64,000 bases of DNA, from assembly GCF_903815225.1 (NCBI RefSeq), contig NZ_LR813084.1, positions 3,700,501 to 3,764,500 on the forward strand. Direction: 5' to 3'. This stretch comes from Delftia tsuruhatensis (GTDB lineage: Bacteria > Pseudomonadota > Gammaproteobacteria > Burkholderiales > Burkholderiaceae_C). Position 1 is the stretch's first letter; each line of letters begins with the position of its first letter. Position numbers and translations under genes: made by a program. Shown here in pieces: positions 17,492 to 26,759 of the stretch. The notes below the pieces were generated by a model. It saw only the letters and a program-made list of their open reading frames with translations. It was not told the origin of the DNA and searched no databases.

Positions 17492-18385
17492 TCAGAACGA
17501 TTCAGCCTCCGAGAGCGATCCGAGAAGCCAGGCCTTGAAAGACTCGAAGGCGGCATGGTGGTGAAGACGCTTGGGGTAGACCAGATGATGCCCGACGTAC
17601 TTCACCTCCTGGGTCTTGCCCTGAAGCGGATTGACCAGGGCGCCGCTCCTGAGCTCTCTGTCACCCAGCAGGTTGGACTCCAGCACCACGCCGAGCCCGT
17701 CGACGGCCGCGGCGATGGCCATGGAGCTGCGGTCGAACCGCAGCCCGTACTGGGTCGGGGGGCGAAGGCCGTTGGCGTCGAACCAGCCCTTCCACTGCAA
17801 CAGCTGGACATCGCACTGGATCAGCTTGTGGTTCAGCAGATCTTCCGGCACCTGGATCGTTGCGGCGATCGCAGGTGTGCACAACGGCATCAGCCGCTCC
17901 ACGGCGAGCGGAACCTTCTCGTACGGGGATGCGGCCGGCTCACCGTAGACGATGTCCAGATCGAAGTCGTCCTGCTCGAAGCGCGCGTACTCCGTGCTCG
18001 CCGAGATGCGCAGATCGATCAGCGGATTGGCCTCGAGAAAACTCGCCAGCCTGGGCAGCAGCCACTGCGTGGCAAAGCTCGGCGCCGTGTGGACGTTCAG
18101 CGGACTCGGCTCGTCCAGCGCGATCAGGGACATGCCCCGGCGCATCTCCTCCAGCCCGCGCTGGACATGCTCCAGAAGAATCGCGCCTTCGCGCGTCAGA
18201 CGCACTTCGCGCGTGCTGCGCTGAAAGAGGCGATGGCCCAGCCGATCCTCCAGCTTGCGGATGGAGTGGCTCACGGCGCTGGGTGACAGCCCCACCTCAT
18301 TCGCGGCCAGGGCAAAAGACGAAGTCCGCCCGGCCGCCTCAAAGACGCGCAGATAGGGCAAGGGCAACGAGGCCGGGACTTTCAT
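17492..18385 (-). CDS. LysR family transcriptional regulator (GcvA-like)
   Basis: A 297-residue LysR protein. Its N-terminus LPYLRVFEAAGRTSSFALAA and the SPSAVSHSIRKLEDRLGHRL recognition helix are typical of the GcvA group. It is divergent from the transketolase operon starting at 18515 and almost certainly controls it. Its stop lies 4 bp from the end of the convergent MXAN_6230-type gene. The 129-bp gap upstream holds TTCA-type dyads suited to LysR binding. Confidence 0.92.
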   Translation of the reverse strand: MKVPASLPLPYLRVFEAAGRTSSFALAANEVGLSPSAVSHSIRKLEDRLGHRLFQRSTREVRLTREGAILLEHVQRGLEEMRRGMSLIALDEPSPLNVHTAPSFATQWLLPRLASFLEANPLIDLRISASTEYARFEQDDFDLDIVYGEPAASPYEKVPLAVERLMPLCTPAIAATIQVPEDLLNHKLIQCDVQLLQWKGWFDANGLRPPTQYGLRFDRSSMAIAAAVDGLGVVLESNLLGDRELRSGALVNPLQGKTQEVKYVGHHLVYPKRLHHHAAFESFKAWLLGSLSEAESF

Positions 18386-18514
18386 GCGTGAATTTCAATC
18401 ATGAATAGCTGCAATGTTTTCGTTTGTCACTACATTTTTGTCGCCATACAGTCCATTGCGCAACTGATTCATGAAATCAGTGCATCCATGATAACCCTAG
18501 GACGGACGGAGACG
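18386..18514. promoter_or_regulatory. Divergent LysR/transketolase promoter region
   Basis: This 129-bp gap is unusually AT-rich for the window. It contains TTCAATCATGAA (around 18392-18403) and ATTCATGAAATCAG (around 18467-18480), each with TTCA/TGAA symmetry expected of LysR sites. A GGAG box lies just before the ATG at 18515. The exact operator is inferred. Confidence 0.45.
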
Positions 18515-19387
18515 ATGACGAGTACTGCCCATTCACCGCCAACCGAGAGCCTGCTGGCCAAGCTCGCCCACCACGCCTATCGCATCCGGCGCTTCGCGCT
18601 GCGCATGGGCGAGGTGCAGGGCCAGGGCTACATCGGCCAGGCCCTCGGCATGGCCGACGTGCTGGCCACCGCGTACTGCCACGCAATGAACCTGCGCCCT
18701 GACCAGCCTGAATGGCCTGGCCGCGATCGCTTTCTGCTCTCGCACGGGCACTACGCCATTGCGTTGTACGCGGCACTTCTGGAGGCTGGCGTACTGCCCG
18801 AGGACGAACTCGAGAGCTATGGCTGCGACGACAGCCGCCTGCCCATGTCCGGCATGGCCACGTACACCCCGGGCATGGAGATATCGGGCGGATCCTTGGG
18901 CCAGGGCCTGCCGATCGCCGTCGGCATCGCCTTGGGCCTGCGGCTTCAGGGCAACCCTGCCTTTGTCTACAACTCGATGTCCGACGGCGAACTCGACGAG
19001 GGCTCGACCTGGGAGGCCGCCATGTCCGCGGCACATCACCAGCTGGGCAACCTGATCACGCTGGTGGACGTCAATCGCCAGCAGGCCGACGGCCACTCGC
19101 ATGAGGTGCTCGGCTTCGAGCCCCTGGCGGACAAGTGGGCCTCCTTCGGTTGGCACGTGCGGCGCATCAACGGCAACGACCTCGGCGCCGTGGTCCATGC
19201 CTTCGACGAGGCCCGCGCGCTGACCCGGCCGGTGCCCCGGGTCATCCTTCTGGACACCTTGATGGGCAAAGGCGTGCCTTTCCTCGAATCGCGCGAGAAG
19301 AACCACTTCATCCGGGTGGAGCCGGGCGAGTGGCAGCAAGCCATCCGGATGCTCGACGCCACCTACGAAGAAGGAGCCACGCAATGA
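18515..19387 (+). CDS. Transketolase-like protein, N-terminal (TPP-binding) subunit
   Basis: A 290-residue protein matching the N-terminal half of transketolase. Visible are GHYAIALYAALLEAG, GGSLGQGLPIAVGIALG and the TPP/metal region SDGELDEGSTWEAA then VDVNRQQADG. The canonical GDGExxEG reads SDGELDEG here. I chose ATG 18515 (MTSTAHSPP) for its GGAG box 4-8 bp upstream; a longer frame to 18401 reads through the promoter. The stop overlaps the next start by 4 bp, so the two subunits are made together. Split transketolases of this kind serve sugar-acid or unusual pentose pathways. Confidence 0.88.
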   Translation: MTSTAHSPPTESLLAKLAHHAYRIRRFALRMGEVQGQGYIGQALGMADVLATAYCHAMNLRPDQPEWPGRDRFLLSHGHYAIALYAALLEAGVLPEDELESYGCDDSRLPMSGMATYTPGMEISGGSLGQGLPIAVGIALGLRLQGNPAFVYNSMSDGELDEGSTWEAAMSAAHHQLGNLITLVDVNRQQADGHSHEVLGFEPLADKWASFGWHVRRINGNDLGAVVHAFDEARALTRPVPRVILLDTLMGKGVPFLESREKNHFIRVEPGEWQQAIRMLDATYEEGATQ

Positions 19388-20385
19388 ATGCCGCCATCAC
19401 TCCCAGGCCCCGGCTGACGACCTCCGCGATGATCGCGTCCATCGCCAGCGAGGGGCAGCGCACCCGGTCCGCGCCGTTCGGCCACGCCTTGGCCGCGCTG
19501 GCCGAAGAGCGCCCCGACATCGTGGGCATGACCGCCGACCTGTCCAAGTACACCGACCTGCACATTTTCCAGCAGGCCCATCCGCAGCGCTTCTTCCAGA
19601 TGGGCATGGCCGAGCAGTTGCTGATGGGGGCCGCAGGCGGCATGGCGAAGACCGGCCTGACCCCCTTCGCGACGACCTATGCCGTGTTTGCCACCCGGCG
19701 CGCCTACGACTTCATTCACCAGGTGATCGCCGAAGAGAACCTCGACGTGAAGATCTGCGCGGCATTGCCCGGACTCACCACCGGCTATGGCCCCAGCCAT
19801 CAGGCGACCGAAGACCTTGCGCTCATGCGCGCCATCCCCGGGATGACCGTGATCGACCCCTGCGATGCGCTGGACACCGAACAGGCGGTGGCCGCGATGG
19901 CGCAGCACCGCGGACCGGTCTACATGCGCCTGCTGCGTGGCAAGGTGCCGCTGGTGCTGGACGAATACGACTATCGATTCGAGTGGGGCAAAGCCAAGCT
20001 TGTGCGCGACGGAAAGGATGTACTGATCATCTCCTCGGGCATCCTGACCATGCGGGCACTGGAGGCCATGGAGCTCATGGCCGACGGCACCGCCGAGGTC
20101 GCCGTGCTGCACGTGCCCACGATCAAGCCGCTGGACGTGGAGACGATCGTGGCGCAATGCCGCCGGCCGGGCCGCCTGGTGGTGGTCGCCGAGAACCACA
20201 GCACGGTGGGCGGCCTGGGCGAGGCCGTGGCCACCACGCTGCTGCGTGCGGGCGTACACCCTGCATTCCGCCAGATCGCGCTGCCCGACCGGTTCCTCGA
20301 CGCTGGCGCGCTCCCCACCCTGCACGACCGCTACGGGATTTCCGCACAGTCGATCGTGGCCCAGATCAAGGCCTGGCTGGGCTGA
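19384..20385 (+). CDS. Transketolase-like protein, C-terminal subunit
   Basis: A 333-residue protein matching the pyrimidine-binding and C-terminal domains of transketolase. Segments include FGHALAALAEERPDIVGMTAD, the GMAEQLLMGAAGGMA stretch holding the expected catalytic Glu, and PGLTTGYGPSHQATEDLALM. It starts inside the ATGA overlap with the N-terminal subunit gene. The pair should form a complete transferase of two-carbon units. Without further pathway enzymes nearby the sugar substrate stays unknown. Confidence 0.9.
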   Translation: MNAAITPRPRLTTSAMIASIASEGQRTRSAPFGHALAALAEERPDIVGMTADLSKYTDLHIFQQAHPQRFFQMGMAEQLLMGAAGGMAKTGLTPFATTYAVFATRRAYDFIHQVIAEENLDVKICAALPGLTTGYGPSHQATEDLALMRAIPGMTVIDPCDALDTEQAVAAMAQHRGPVYMRLLRGKVPLVLDEYDYRFEWGKAKLVRDGKDVLIISSGILTMRALEAMELMADGTAEVAVLHVPTIKPLDVETIVAQCRRPGRLVVVAENHSTVGGLGEAVATTLLRAGVHPAFRQIALPDRFLDAGALPTLHDRYGISAQSIVAQIKAWLG

Positions 20386-20399
20386 AGGACATGCCGATC

Positions 20400-21245
20400 A
20401 TGAAAGTCTCATTCATCGGAATCGGCGCCATCGGCTTGCCGATGGCCCTGCGGATCCAGCAGGCCGGCCACGACGTCACAGGCGTCGACGTGTCGCAGGC
20501 ATCTCTTGACAACGCGCAGCACCACGGGCTTGCCGCTGTCCCCGGACATCAGGCGGCGCCCCGCGCCGACGTCGTGGTCGTCATGGTGGCAACGCCTGGC
20601 CAGCTCGAGAGCCTGGTGCGGCAGGTGGGCGATGCAGCCGGCGGCCAGCTCTGGATCATCATGTCCACCGTAGGCCCGGACAGTGTGCGTGCACAGGGCG
20701 AGGCCCTGCGCAGGGTCGGTGCGCGCGTGGTCGATGCGCCGGTGACCGGCGGCGTCGCCCGGGCCCGCACGGGCAGCCTGGTGCTTTTCGCCGCGGGCGA
20801 AGTGGATGACATCCAGCGGGCCGATGCTGTCCTTCGGGCCATGGGCACGCCTTTGCATGTGGGCGGGCGGCTGGGCGACGGCCAGGCCATCAAGGTGGTC
20901 AACCAGCACCTGTGTTCCGTGCACCTGGTCGCGGCAGCCGAGGCATTGAATCTGGCCCGGGGCCTGGGCCTTGATCCTGCGGCCGTCCTGCCCCTCATCG
21001 AGAAGGGCGCCGCGGGCTCCTGGATGCTGAGTGACCGCGGCCCGCGCATGCTCCAGGGCACCGACGCCGAGGTCACCAGCGCCGTCACCATCTTCGTGAA
21101 GGACAGCGGCCTGGTGGCGGCGGCCGCCGAGGCCGCCAAAGTCGAAGTCCCCCTGCTGGCCCAGGCCCATGACCGCTTTCAGCGCGCCGCCAATGCCGGC
21201 CTCGGTGCCCGGGACGACAGCCGCGTGATCGAGACCTGGCAGTGA
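20400..21245 (+). CDS. 3-hydroxyisobutyrate/6-phosphogluconate dehydrogenase-family protein
   Basis: A 281-residue NAD(P)-dependent beta-hydroxyacid dehydrogenase. The N-terminal Rossmann motif is FIGIGAIGLPMA, the substrate loop APVTGGVARARTGSL, and the catalytic Lys sits in GDGQAIKVVNQ. ATG 20400 has an AAGGA box ten bases upstream; ATG 20391 is an alternative but too close to it. It is 14 bp after the transketolase genes and 45 bp before the transporter. It likely oxidises the hydroxyacid taken up by that transporter. Confidence 0.9.
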   Translation: MKVSFIGIGAIGLPMALRIQQAGHDVTGVDVSQASLDNAQHHGLAAVPGHQAAPRADVVVVMVATPGQLESLVRQVGDAAGGQLWIIMSTVGPDSVRAQGEALRRVGARVVDAPVTGGVARARTGSLVLFAAGEVDDIQRADAVLRAMGTPLHVGGRLGDGQAIKVVNQHLCSVHLVAAAEALNLARGLGLDPAAVLPLIEKGAAGSWMLSDRGPRMLQGTDAEVTSAVTIFVKDSGLVAAAAEAAKVEVPLLAQAHDRFQRAANAGLGARDDSRVIETWQ

Positions 21246-21290
21246 CCCGCGCCTCCCCCAAACCATAACCATAACCATCGAGACAAAACC

Positions 21291-22613
21291 ATGAGCACCA
21301 CCGCCAGCCCTGGCACCCAGCCGCCCCAGTCCGGCAAGGTCGCATTTGCGTCCATGGTCGGATCGGCCGTCGAGGCATACGACTTCTTCATCTACGGCAC
21401 CGCCGCAGCCGCGTACTTCGGCAAGGTCTTCTTCGCGACCGATGTGCCCTTGATCGGCATCCTGGCCTCCTTCGCCACGATGGCCGTGGGCTTTCTGATG
21501 CGCCCCCTGGGCGGCTACCTGGCCGGGCACTATGGCGACCGCGTGGGCCGCAAGTCCGTGCTGCTGTGGTCGTTGCTCGCCATGGGCCTGGCGACCGTCC
21601 TGATAGGCGCGCTGCCGACCTACGCACAGGCAGGCGTCATCGCTCCCATCCTCCTGATCCTGTTGCGCATGGTGCAGGGGATCGGCTTCGGTGCCGAATG
21701 GGGCGGCGCGGTGCTGATGGCGTGCGAGCATGCGCCGCCCAGGCGCCGGGGATTCTTCGGCGCCGTGCCGCAGGTCGGCATTCCCCTGGGCCTGTTGCTG
21801 GCGAATGGCGCCTTCCTCCTGTCCGGCCACCTGTTCGAAGGCGACTGGGTCTGGCGTGCGCCGTTCCTCGTGTCGATCGTGATGGTGGGCATCGGCTTCT
21901 TCATCCGCATACGCATCGCCGAGTCGCCCGACTTCGAGAAGATGAAGGCGGAGAAGCAGATCGTGCGCCAGCCGGCCATCGAAGTGCTGCGCAGCGACTG
22001 GCGCAGCGTGGCGAAGATCGTGGGCCTGCGCCTGGCCGAGACGGGTGGCTACTACCTCACGACCAGCTTCATGCTGTCTTACGTGGTGCTCGCGGGGGTC
22101 TCGACCACAAGGCAGGTCCTGATCGGCACGCTGATCGGATCGGCCCTCGGCCTCGTGAGCCACCTGGTCTATGGCGCATGGAGCGACCGGATCGGCCGCA
22201 AGCCCGTGTTCCTGCTGGGCTCATGCTTCACCATCCTTTTCGGCATCCCGATGTTCCTGATGATCAACACCGGGGCCGCCGTCATGGTGGTGGTGGCCAT
22301 CTCGCTGTCCCTGCTGCTCAGCCATGACCCCATCTTCGCCGTCGAGCCGGCATGGTTCTCCGAGCAATTCCCGGCCAACGTCCGCTCGTCGGGCATCTCG
22401 CTGGGCTACAACGGCGCCTCGCTGGTCGCCGGCCTGCTGCCCCTGATCGCCACTGGCCTGTATGGGTGGGTCGGATGGATGGGACCGGCCGTGCTGTTCT
22501 CGATGCTCGGGGTGGTGTCGACCTGGTGTTCCTTCGCGATGCGTGAAACCGCGCCAGCGGTGGCGGAATCCGTGATTCGGTTGCGGCGCGGCTCTGGGTC
22601 CCTGCCTGCATGA
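21291..22613 (+). CDS. MFS transporter, metabolite:H+ symporter (MHS) type
   Basis: A 440-residue membrane protein with twelve predicted hydrophobic segments. It has MHS-family hallmarks: GSAVEAYDFFIYGTAAA at the first helix, GGYLAGHYGDRVGRKSVL in loop 2-3 and GIGFGAEWGGA in helix 5. Such proteins import organic acids such as citrate, alpha-ketoglutarate or shikimate with protons. It is the last gene of the LysR-controlled transketolase/dehydrogenase operon and probably imports the sugar acid that the operon metabolises. Confidence 0.92.
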   Translation: MSTTASPGTQPPQSGKVAFASMVGSAVEAYDFFIYGTAAAAYFGKVFFATDVPLIGILASFATMAVGFLMRPLGGYLAGHYGDRVGRKSVLLWSLLAMGLATVLIGALPTYAQAGVIAPILLILLRMVQGIGFGAEWGGAVLMACEHAPPRRRGFFGAVPQVGIPLGLLLANGAFLLSGHLFEGDWVWRAPFLVSIVMVGIGFFIRIRIAESPDFEKMKAEKQIVRQPAIEVLRSDWRSVAKIVGLRLAETGGYYLTTSFMLSYVVLAGVSTTRQVLIGTLIGSALGLVSHLVYGAWSDRIGRKPVFLLGSCFTILFGIPMFLMINTGAAVMVVVAISLSLLLSHDPIFAVEPAWFSEQFPANVRSSGISLGYNGASLVAGLLPLIATGLYGWVGWMGPAVLFSMLGVVSTWCSFAMRETAPAVAESVIRLRRGSGSLPA

Positions 22614-22623
22614 GGCATTCTGG

Positions 22624-22857
22624 TTGCAGGCATCTCGATGCGCGCGGCTTCACGCCTGCGCGGTCCACGGCGCTTCCTGGGCACACGCCGGAAGCTACTA
22701 CGGGGGAACCAACTCCTGGCACTGCGGCTCATACAGTGCATTGCTCAGCGCAGCGCTGGACCACGGCGAGCACATCAAGGCGGTCATCGCCACCGCGAAG
22801 AACCTGAACGCCACCCTGCGAACCGATGGAGTGAACCATGTCCCACAACGTCATTGA
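22624..22857 (+). pseudogene. Possible gene remnant upstream of the PP2C-like gene
   Basis: A 77-codon frame with strongly coding-like composition in its second half (SYYGGTNSWHCGSYSALLSA, then EHIKAVIATAKNLNATLRTD). It overlaps the first 20 bp of the PP2C-like gene. I do not recognise the family. The abrupt, unnatural N-terminus suggests the 3' end of a once longer gene. It may instead be a small gene translated together with the phosphatase. Confidence 0.35.
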
Positions 22858-23653
22858 AAGCCTGGTCGTGGGAAAGCAAAGCGCCGAGCGCTGTGAAGAT
22901 GTATTGCATGTCTCGGAACACTACATTGCCATCATCGACGGCGCCACCTCACTGGCAGACCACGGCGAGCGCAAGCGGCCGGGCAGGATCATCGCCGAAC
23001 TGCTGGACGCTGCCCTGCACGAGATGGCACCGGACCTGCAAGCACGCGACTTCTTCAGTATCTTGAGCTATCGCATCACTCAAAGCCTGGCGCCGATCTG
23101 GCGCGCTCAGGAAGAACGCCCCACGGCTTCGATGCTGGTGTACTCGGTGAGTCGCGCCGAAGTATGGGTGCTGGGAGACGGCTGGGTCGGCATCGACGGG
23201 CACCTGCAACAGTTCAGTATTCCCTATGCCGATGCCTACACCTTTCTTCGGTGCGCCTACCTGCACACCTTGATTGCCTCGGGCACGCCGGTGGCATCCC
23301 TGCTGGAGCGCGATGCGGCACAGGCCTTGATCGCACCCTTCATCCGCAACCAGGCGAAGATGCAAAACCGGCTGCCACCGCCTTATGGCTACGGCATCAT
23401 GGACGGCGCTCCAGCCTGCGCCGAATATGTGCGCGTGCTGCCCGTGGGCGCGGGCCGGGAAGTGATTCTGGCGTCCGACGGCTATCCCGCGATCAAGGAC
23501 AGCCTCGCCGCCACGGAGAGCTATCTGCACGAGCTGCTGCGCAAAGATCCGCTGATGATCCACGAGCATCCCCAGGTCAAGGGAATGCAGCCGGGACAGG
23601 TCTCTTTCGACGATCGCAGCTACGTCCGGTTCACGGTACCGGCGCAATGCTAG
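22838..23653 (+). CDS. PP2C-like serine/threonine phosphatase-family protein
   Basis: A 271-residue protein with a PP2C-like layout: CEDVLHVSEHYIAIIDGATS near the N-terminus supplies metal-binding acidic residues, and ILASDGYPAIKDSLAATE near the C-terminus matches the late ASDG motif. The typical GDSR motif is replaced by VLGDGWVGIDG. Activity is plausible but substrates are unknown. It probably dephosphorylates a protein partner in the cytoplasm. It overlaps a short coding remnant upstream. Confidence 0.7.
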   Translation: MSHNVIESLVVGKQSAERCEDVLHVSEHYIAIIDGATSLADHGERKRPGRIIAELLDAALHEMAPDLQARDFFSILSYRITQSLAPIWRAQEERPTASMLVYSVSRAEVWVLGDGWVGIDGHLQQFSIPYADAYTFLRCAYLHTLIASGTPVASLLERDAAQALIAPFIRNQAKMQNRLPPPYGYGIMDGAPACAEYVRVLPVGAGREVILASDGYPAIKDSLAATESYLHELLRKDPLMIHEHPQVKGMQPGQVSFDDRSYVRFTVPAQC

Positions 23654-23697
23654 AGGGGCGGCATCAGTCCGTGGCCGGCGGCTACCGTTGACCGGCA

Positions 23698-23895
23698 ATG
23701 CGGCACGACCTACGATGCACCCAGGGCCTCGACCCCGCGTTTGCCATCCAGACTGCGGGCCTGCCTCCTTATCAGGACGGCGATTGGGATGTCGATGCCC
23801 CGGCCGAAAAATTGAGGACCATCCCGGCCGCCTTCGCCGCTGACTTTATCGACTGGATCAGCCGCGTCCCCGACTCCGCCTTGAGCCATGAATAG
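23698..23895 (+). CDS. Small hypothetical protein or gene remnant
   Basis: A 65-codon frame reading IQTAGLPPYQDGDWDVDAPA and ending DFIDWISRVPDSALSHE. Codon use looks genuine but the family is not recognised. The length suggests the 3' end of a longer gene. Its stop overlaps the longest possible start of the MFS gene. Confidence 0.35.
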   Translation: MRHDLRCTQGLDPAFAIQTAGLPPYQDGDWDVDAPAEKLRTIPAAFAADFIDWISRVPDSALSHE

Positions 23896-23986
23896 GACTT
23901 CTATTCATGCGCGCCATTGCATGACGCCAGACGGCAGCGGGACACGCCCGACACCCCAGGGCACACACGGTCCGCATGACCTGTTG

Positions 23987-25186
23987 ATGCCCATGCCCAC
24001 GACACCTCTATCCCCTGCTGCCTCGCCCGCGCCCATCCGCCCACTGACCGTCCTGGCCTTCACGGCCGGCGTGTCCATCTCCAGCATCTACTACCACCAG
24101 CCGCTGCTGACAGGCATCGGCGCCACCTTCGCCAGCGATGCCGGCTGGGTGGGCGCCGTGGCCGCGGCCACGCAGATCGGTTTCGCGGCCGGCATGCTGC
24201 TGATCTCGCCACTGGGCGACCGCATGGACCGCCGTCGCCTCATCGTGTGGCAGGCGGCCGGCGCCTGCCTCGCGCTGCTGGCCGCCGCCCTGGCCCCCAC
24301 GCTGGCCGTCCTGACGGGGGCCAGTTTCCTGCTGGGACTGTTCGCCACCATGGCCCAGCAGGCCGGCCCCTTTGCCGCCGAGCTGGTGCCCTCTGAGCAG
24401 CGCGGCTGGGCCATCGGCCGGGTGATGAGCGGCCTGTTGCTGGGCATCTTGCTGGCTCGCGCGTTCGCGGGCTTCATCGGCGCACAGTGGGGCTGGCGCA
24501 TGGTGTTCGCCGTGGCCATCGCCGCCGTCGCGCTGATGGCAGCGATGGTCTGGCGCACCCTGCCACCCACGCAGCCCGGCGTCACCCTGCCCTACGGGCC
24601 ACTGATCGCCTCGCCCTGGCAATTGGCGCGGGAGCTGGCGCCCCTGCGTGAAGCGGCGTTGACGGGCGCAGCGCTGTTCGCCGCCTTCAGCCTGTTCTGG
24701 ACCACCCTGGTGCTGCTGCTGAGCGCACCGCCTCTGCATCTGGGCGCGCGCGAGGCGGGACTGTTCGCCCTCATCGGCGTGGTCGGCGTACTGGCCGCGC
24801 CCTGGGCCGGCAGGATGACCGACCGTCACGGGCCCCTGCCCGTGATCTGGGCGGCCATCACCCTGATGGCCACCGCCTTCATCGTTCTGTGGCTCGGCGC
24901 CGCATCCATCACAGGCCTGGTGGCGGGCGTGGTGGCCCTGGACGCGGGCCTTCAGATCATGCAGACCGCCAACCAGTCCCGCGTGTTTGCCCTGCGGCCG
25001 CAGGCCAAGAGCCGGCTCAACACGGCCTACATGGTGTGCTATTTCATGGGCGGCGCGCTGGGGTCTGCCGCTGGCTACCTGGCCTGGCAAGGGTGGCGCT
25101 GGCCGGGGGTGTGCATGGTGGGTCTGGGCTTTGTGCTGATTGCAGCGATCAGCCACGCATGGCCACGCGCTGAAAGCAAGCCCTGA
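23987..25186 (+). CDS. MFS transporter (DHA1/efflux-like)
   Basis: A membrane protein of about 399 residues with 12 hydrophobic segments. The start is uncertain: an upstream ATG at 23888 adds a hydrophilic, unconserved 33-residue stretch, so MPMPTTPLSP at 23987 or 23993 is preferred. It shows ISSIYYHQPLLTGIGATF at helix 1, SPLGDRMDRRRLIVWQAAGA as the loop 2-3 motif, and MQTANQSRVFALRPQAKSRL late. Members of this branch export sugars, amino acids or drugs. No operon partner indicates the substrate. Confidence 0.82.
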   Translation: MPMPTTPLSPAASPAPIRPLTVLAFTAGVSISSIYYHQPLLTGIGATFASDAGWVGAVAAATQIGFAAGMLLISPLGDRMDRRRLIVWQAAGACLALLAAALAPTLAVLTGASFLLGLFATMAQQAGPFAAELVPSEQRGWAIGRVMSGLLLGILLARAFAGFIGAQWGWRMVFAVAIAAVALMAAMVWRTLPPTQPGVTLPYGPLIASPWQLARELAPLREAALTGAALFAAFSLFWTTLVLLLSAPPLHLGAREAGLFALIGVVGVLAAPWAGRMTDRHGPLPVIWAAITLMATAFIVLWLGAASITGLVAGVVALDAGLQIMQTANQSRVFALRPQAKSRLNTAYMVCYFMGGALGSAAGYLAWQGWRWPGVCMVGLGFVLIAAISHAWPRAESKP

Positions 25187-25226
25187 ACGGCCTCCGGCCT
25201 TGGGGCCTCACCTGCGTCACTGGCAA

Positions 25227-25928
25227 CTAGGCCCTCGGAGAACGCAGCGCATCCAGCGTGAATCGCCCGTCTTCGACACCCACTTCCTGAAGATCGGCCT
25301 TGCCCAGGTAGGCCTCTATCTTGCGCCGCTCCGACAAGATGCGCCCGCGCAATTCCGCGTGCGTCCACCAGGCGGCCCGGGAGACGCCGAAATAGTTCAC
25401 GGCCGTGCATGCCACCTCTGCGATTTCGGGCCAGTGGCGGCGCAGCGTCATCACGTAGCGCCGCTTGGCGTAGATCTTGCCGATCAACAGCAGCCGGTCG
25501 ATGCCGGCACCCCGCATCAGCGCGCGCGAAAACTGTATGTTCTCCTTGGTGTTGCTTGAAGCCATCTCCAGAATGATGGCGCGGCGGTCAAGGCCGGCCT
25601 CCACCAACTGGACCGCCAGTTCTTCGGCTTCGCTGAACCGGCCGCCCTGCGTCCGTCCGCCTGAGATGATGAGCGTCCCGAAATAGCCCATCCGGTACAG
25701 GAGGGCAGTCCGTGCCACGAGCGGCGGCTGGGCATGCCGGCTGCCAAAGAGCAAGGCAAACCGGCTGCGGCACAGGCGTGTGCGCGGGGCAATGTAGTCA
25801 ATCAGCCGCGTTCTCGATTCGAACCTGTCTTGCATCCCGCCATCGCCTCCCTTGAGTAGCGGCACGAAGCCTTGCGGAGCCTCCTCACCTTCGCGCACCA
25901 GCGACATGGTCGCGCAGATCGACGCCAC
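25227..25928 (-). CDS. YdcF family protein (DUF218)
   Basis: Up to 233 residues; the conserved part begins near RLIDYIAPRTRLCRSRFALL, so the true start may be the ATG at 25835 (MQDRFESRT). DUF218 landmarks are LLFGSRHAQPPLVARTALLY, LIISGGRTQGGRFSEAEELA and MASSNTKENIQFSRALMRG. The fold is Rossmann-like, with roles proposed in cell-envelope precursor metabolism, but this member lacks a membrane anchor. It converges with the MFS gene. Confidence 0.8.
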   Translation of the reverse strand: MASICATMSLVREGEEAPQGFVPLLKGGDGGMQDRFESRTRLIDYIAPRTRLCRSRFALLFGSRHAQPPLVARTALLYRMGYFGTLIISGGRTQGGRFSEAEELAVQLVEAGLDRRAIILEMASSNTKENIQFSRALMRGAGIDRLLLIGKIYAKRRYVMTLRRHWPEIAEVACTAVNYFGVSRAAWWTHAELRGRILSERRKIEAYLGKADLQEVGVEDGRFTLDALRSPRA

Positions 25929-26166
25929 CCGCTAGTCTTCAACACGGTTTGGAACATGCCATGCAGGATGCACAGAGATGCTGGGTCGCCTGACCGAGAT
26001 CGACCGGAATACACGCCTTGTCGCATCCTGGCCCGGCGACGCACCGGCCCCCGCACCTTGCGGGGCATACAACTGTTTCTGACGATGCACGCCCCCATGG
26101 CCTAACGGTGGAATGACTTCAGACTGGACTGCGTCTGGTGGAAGGTTGGTCATGCCCTCAGCAGGC

Positions 26167-26727
26167 TCAAAAGGCGAACAGGAGCCAAAGCAGCATCATG
26201 GTGAGTAACACCAGCGCGGAGGTCGCTAGGCGCCAAAGGAACAAGCTCTTCGTCGCAGCTGCGTTGGCTTCCGTAAGCTGGGCTTTCTCTGTGTTTGTCT
26301 CCCGAAGCTTTTGGTTCTTTTGCACTACCACTTCCTTTAGCTTGTTGACCTCCGCTTGGTGCTCTGTACTGGTCCGACGTTCGGTGGTCAAGTTTCCGCG
26401 CACTTCCAAGATATCGACCTTAGCCTTCTCAAGTTCCAGTTCGACGGAGGACTTCTCCGTCTTTACTCGGTCGAGCGATTTCACAAGCTCTTTGTTCTCA
26501 GCCAGCAGGTATTCCCTCGACTTGGGGTCGCTCAACATCCGGCCTCCGATCCATCCCGAAAACAGCCCCTTGAGCCATTCCACATGGCGCTCCATGTCCC
26601 CCTTAGTAGCGCAATTTTCGGCGACGTTGAACTGCAATTTTTCGGTAACCCGCATCTCGAACAACGCCAACCCAGCGCTGAAGAAGTCCTTTGCCTTTGT
26701 TTCTCCTGTGGCGTGCGTGTGCCAGAC
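26167..26727 (-). pseudogene. Coiled-coil protein with C-terminal membrane anchor, 5' end lost at the IS
   Basis: The frame enters from the IS end and ends at 26167. It encodes at least 186 residues: a region with MERHVEWLKGLFSGWIGGRM, then a long heptad-type coiled coil (about nt 26530-26270), then the single hydrophobic segment ATSALVLLTMMLLWLLFAF at the extreme C-terminus. It looks like a tail-anchored inner-membrane coiled-coil protein. The first residues beyond the IS border (VWHTHATGETKAKDFF) are part of the same frame, so the N-terminus is lost. Family not recognised. Base composition is lower in GC than its neighbours. Confidence 0.6.
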
Positions 26728-26759
26728 TGACCTGCTCGGTTTAGTCGAGACAGTTTTTC

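Noticed and set aside
20409..22163. 584-codon leftward frame
   Set aside because: It lies antisense to the dehydrogenase and MHS transporter genes, whose motifs are unmistakable.
25929..26166. tRNA or guaA-like sequence marking the island's left border
   Set aside because: No cloverleaf and no match to the guaA end could be found in this 238-bp gap.
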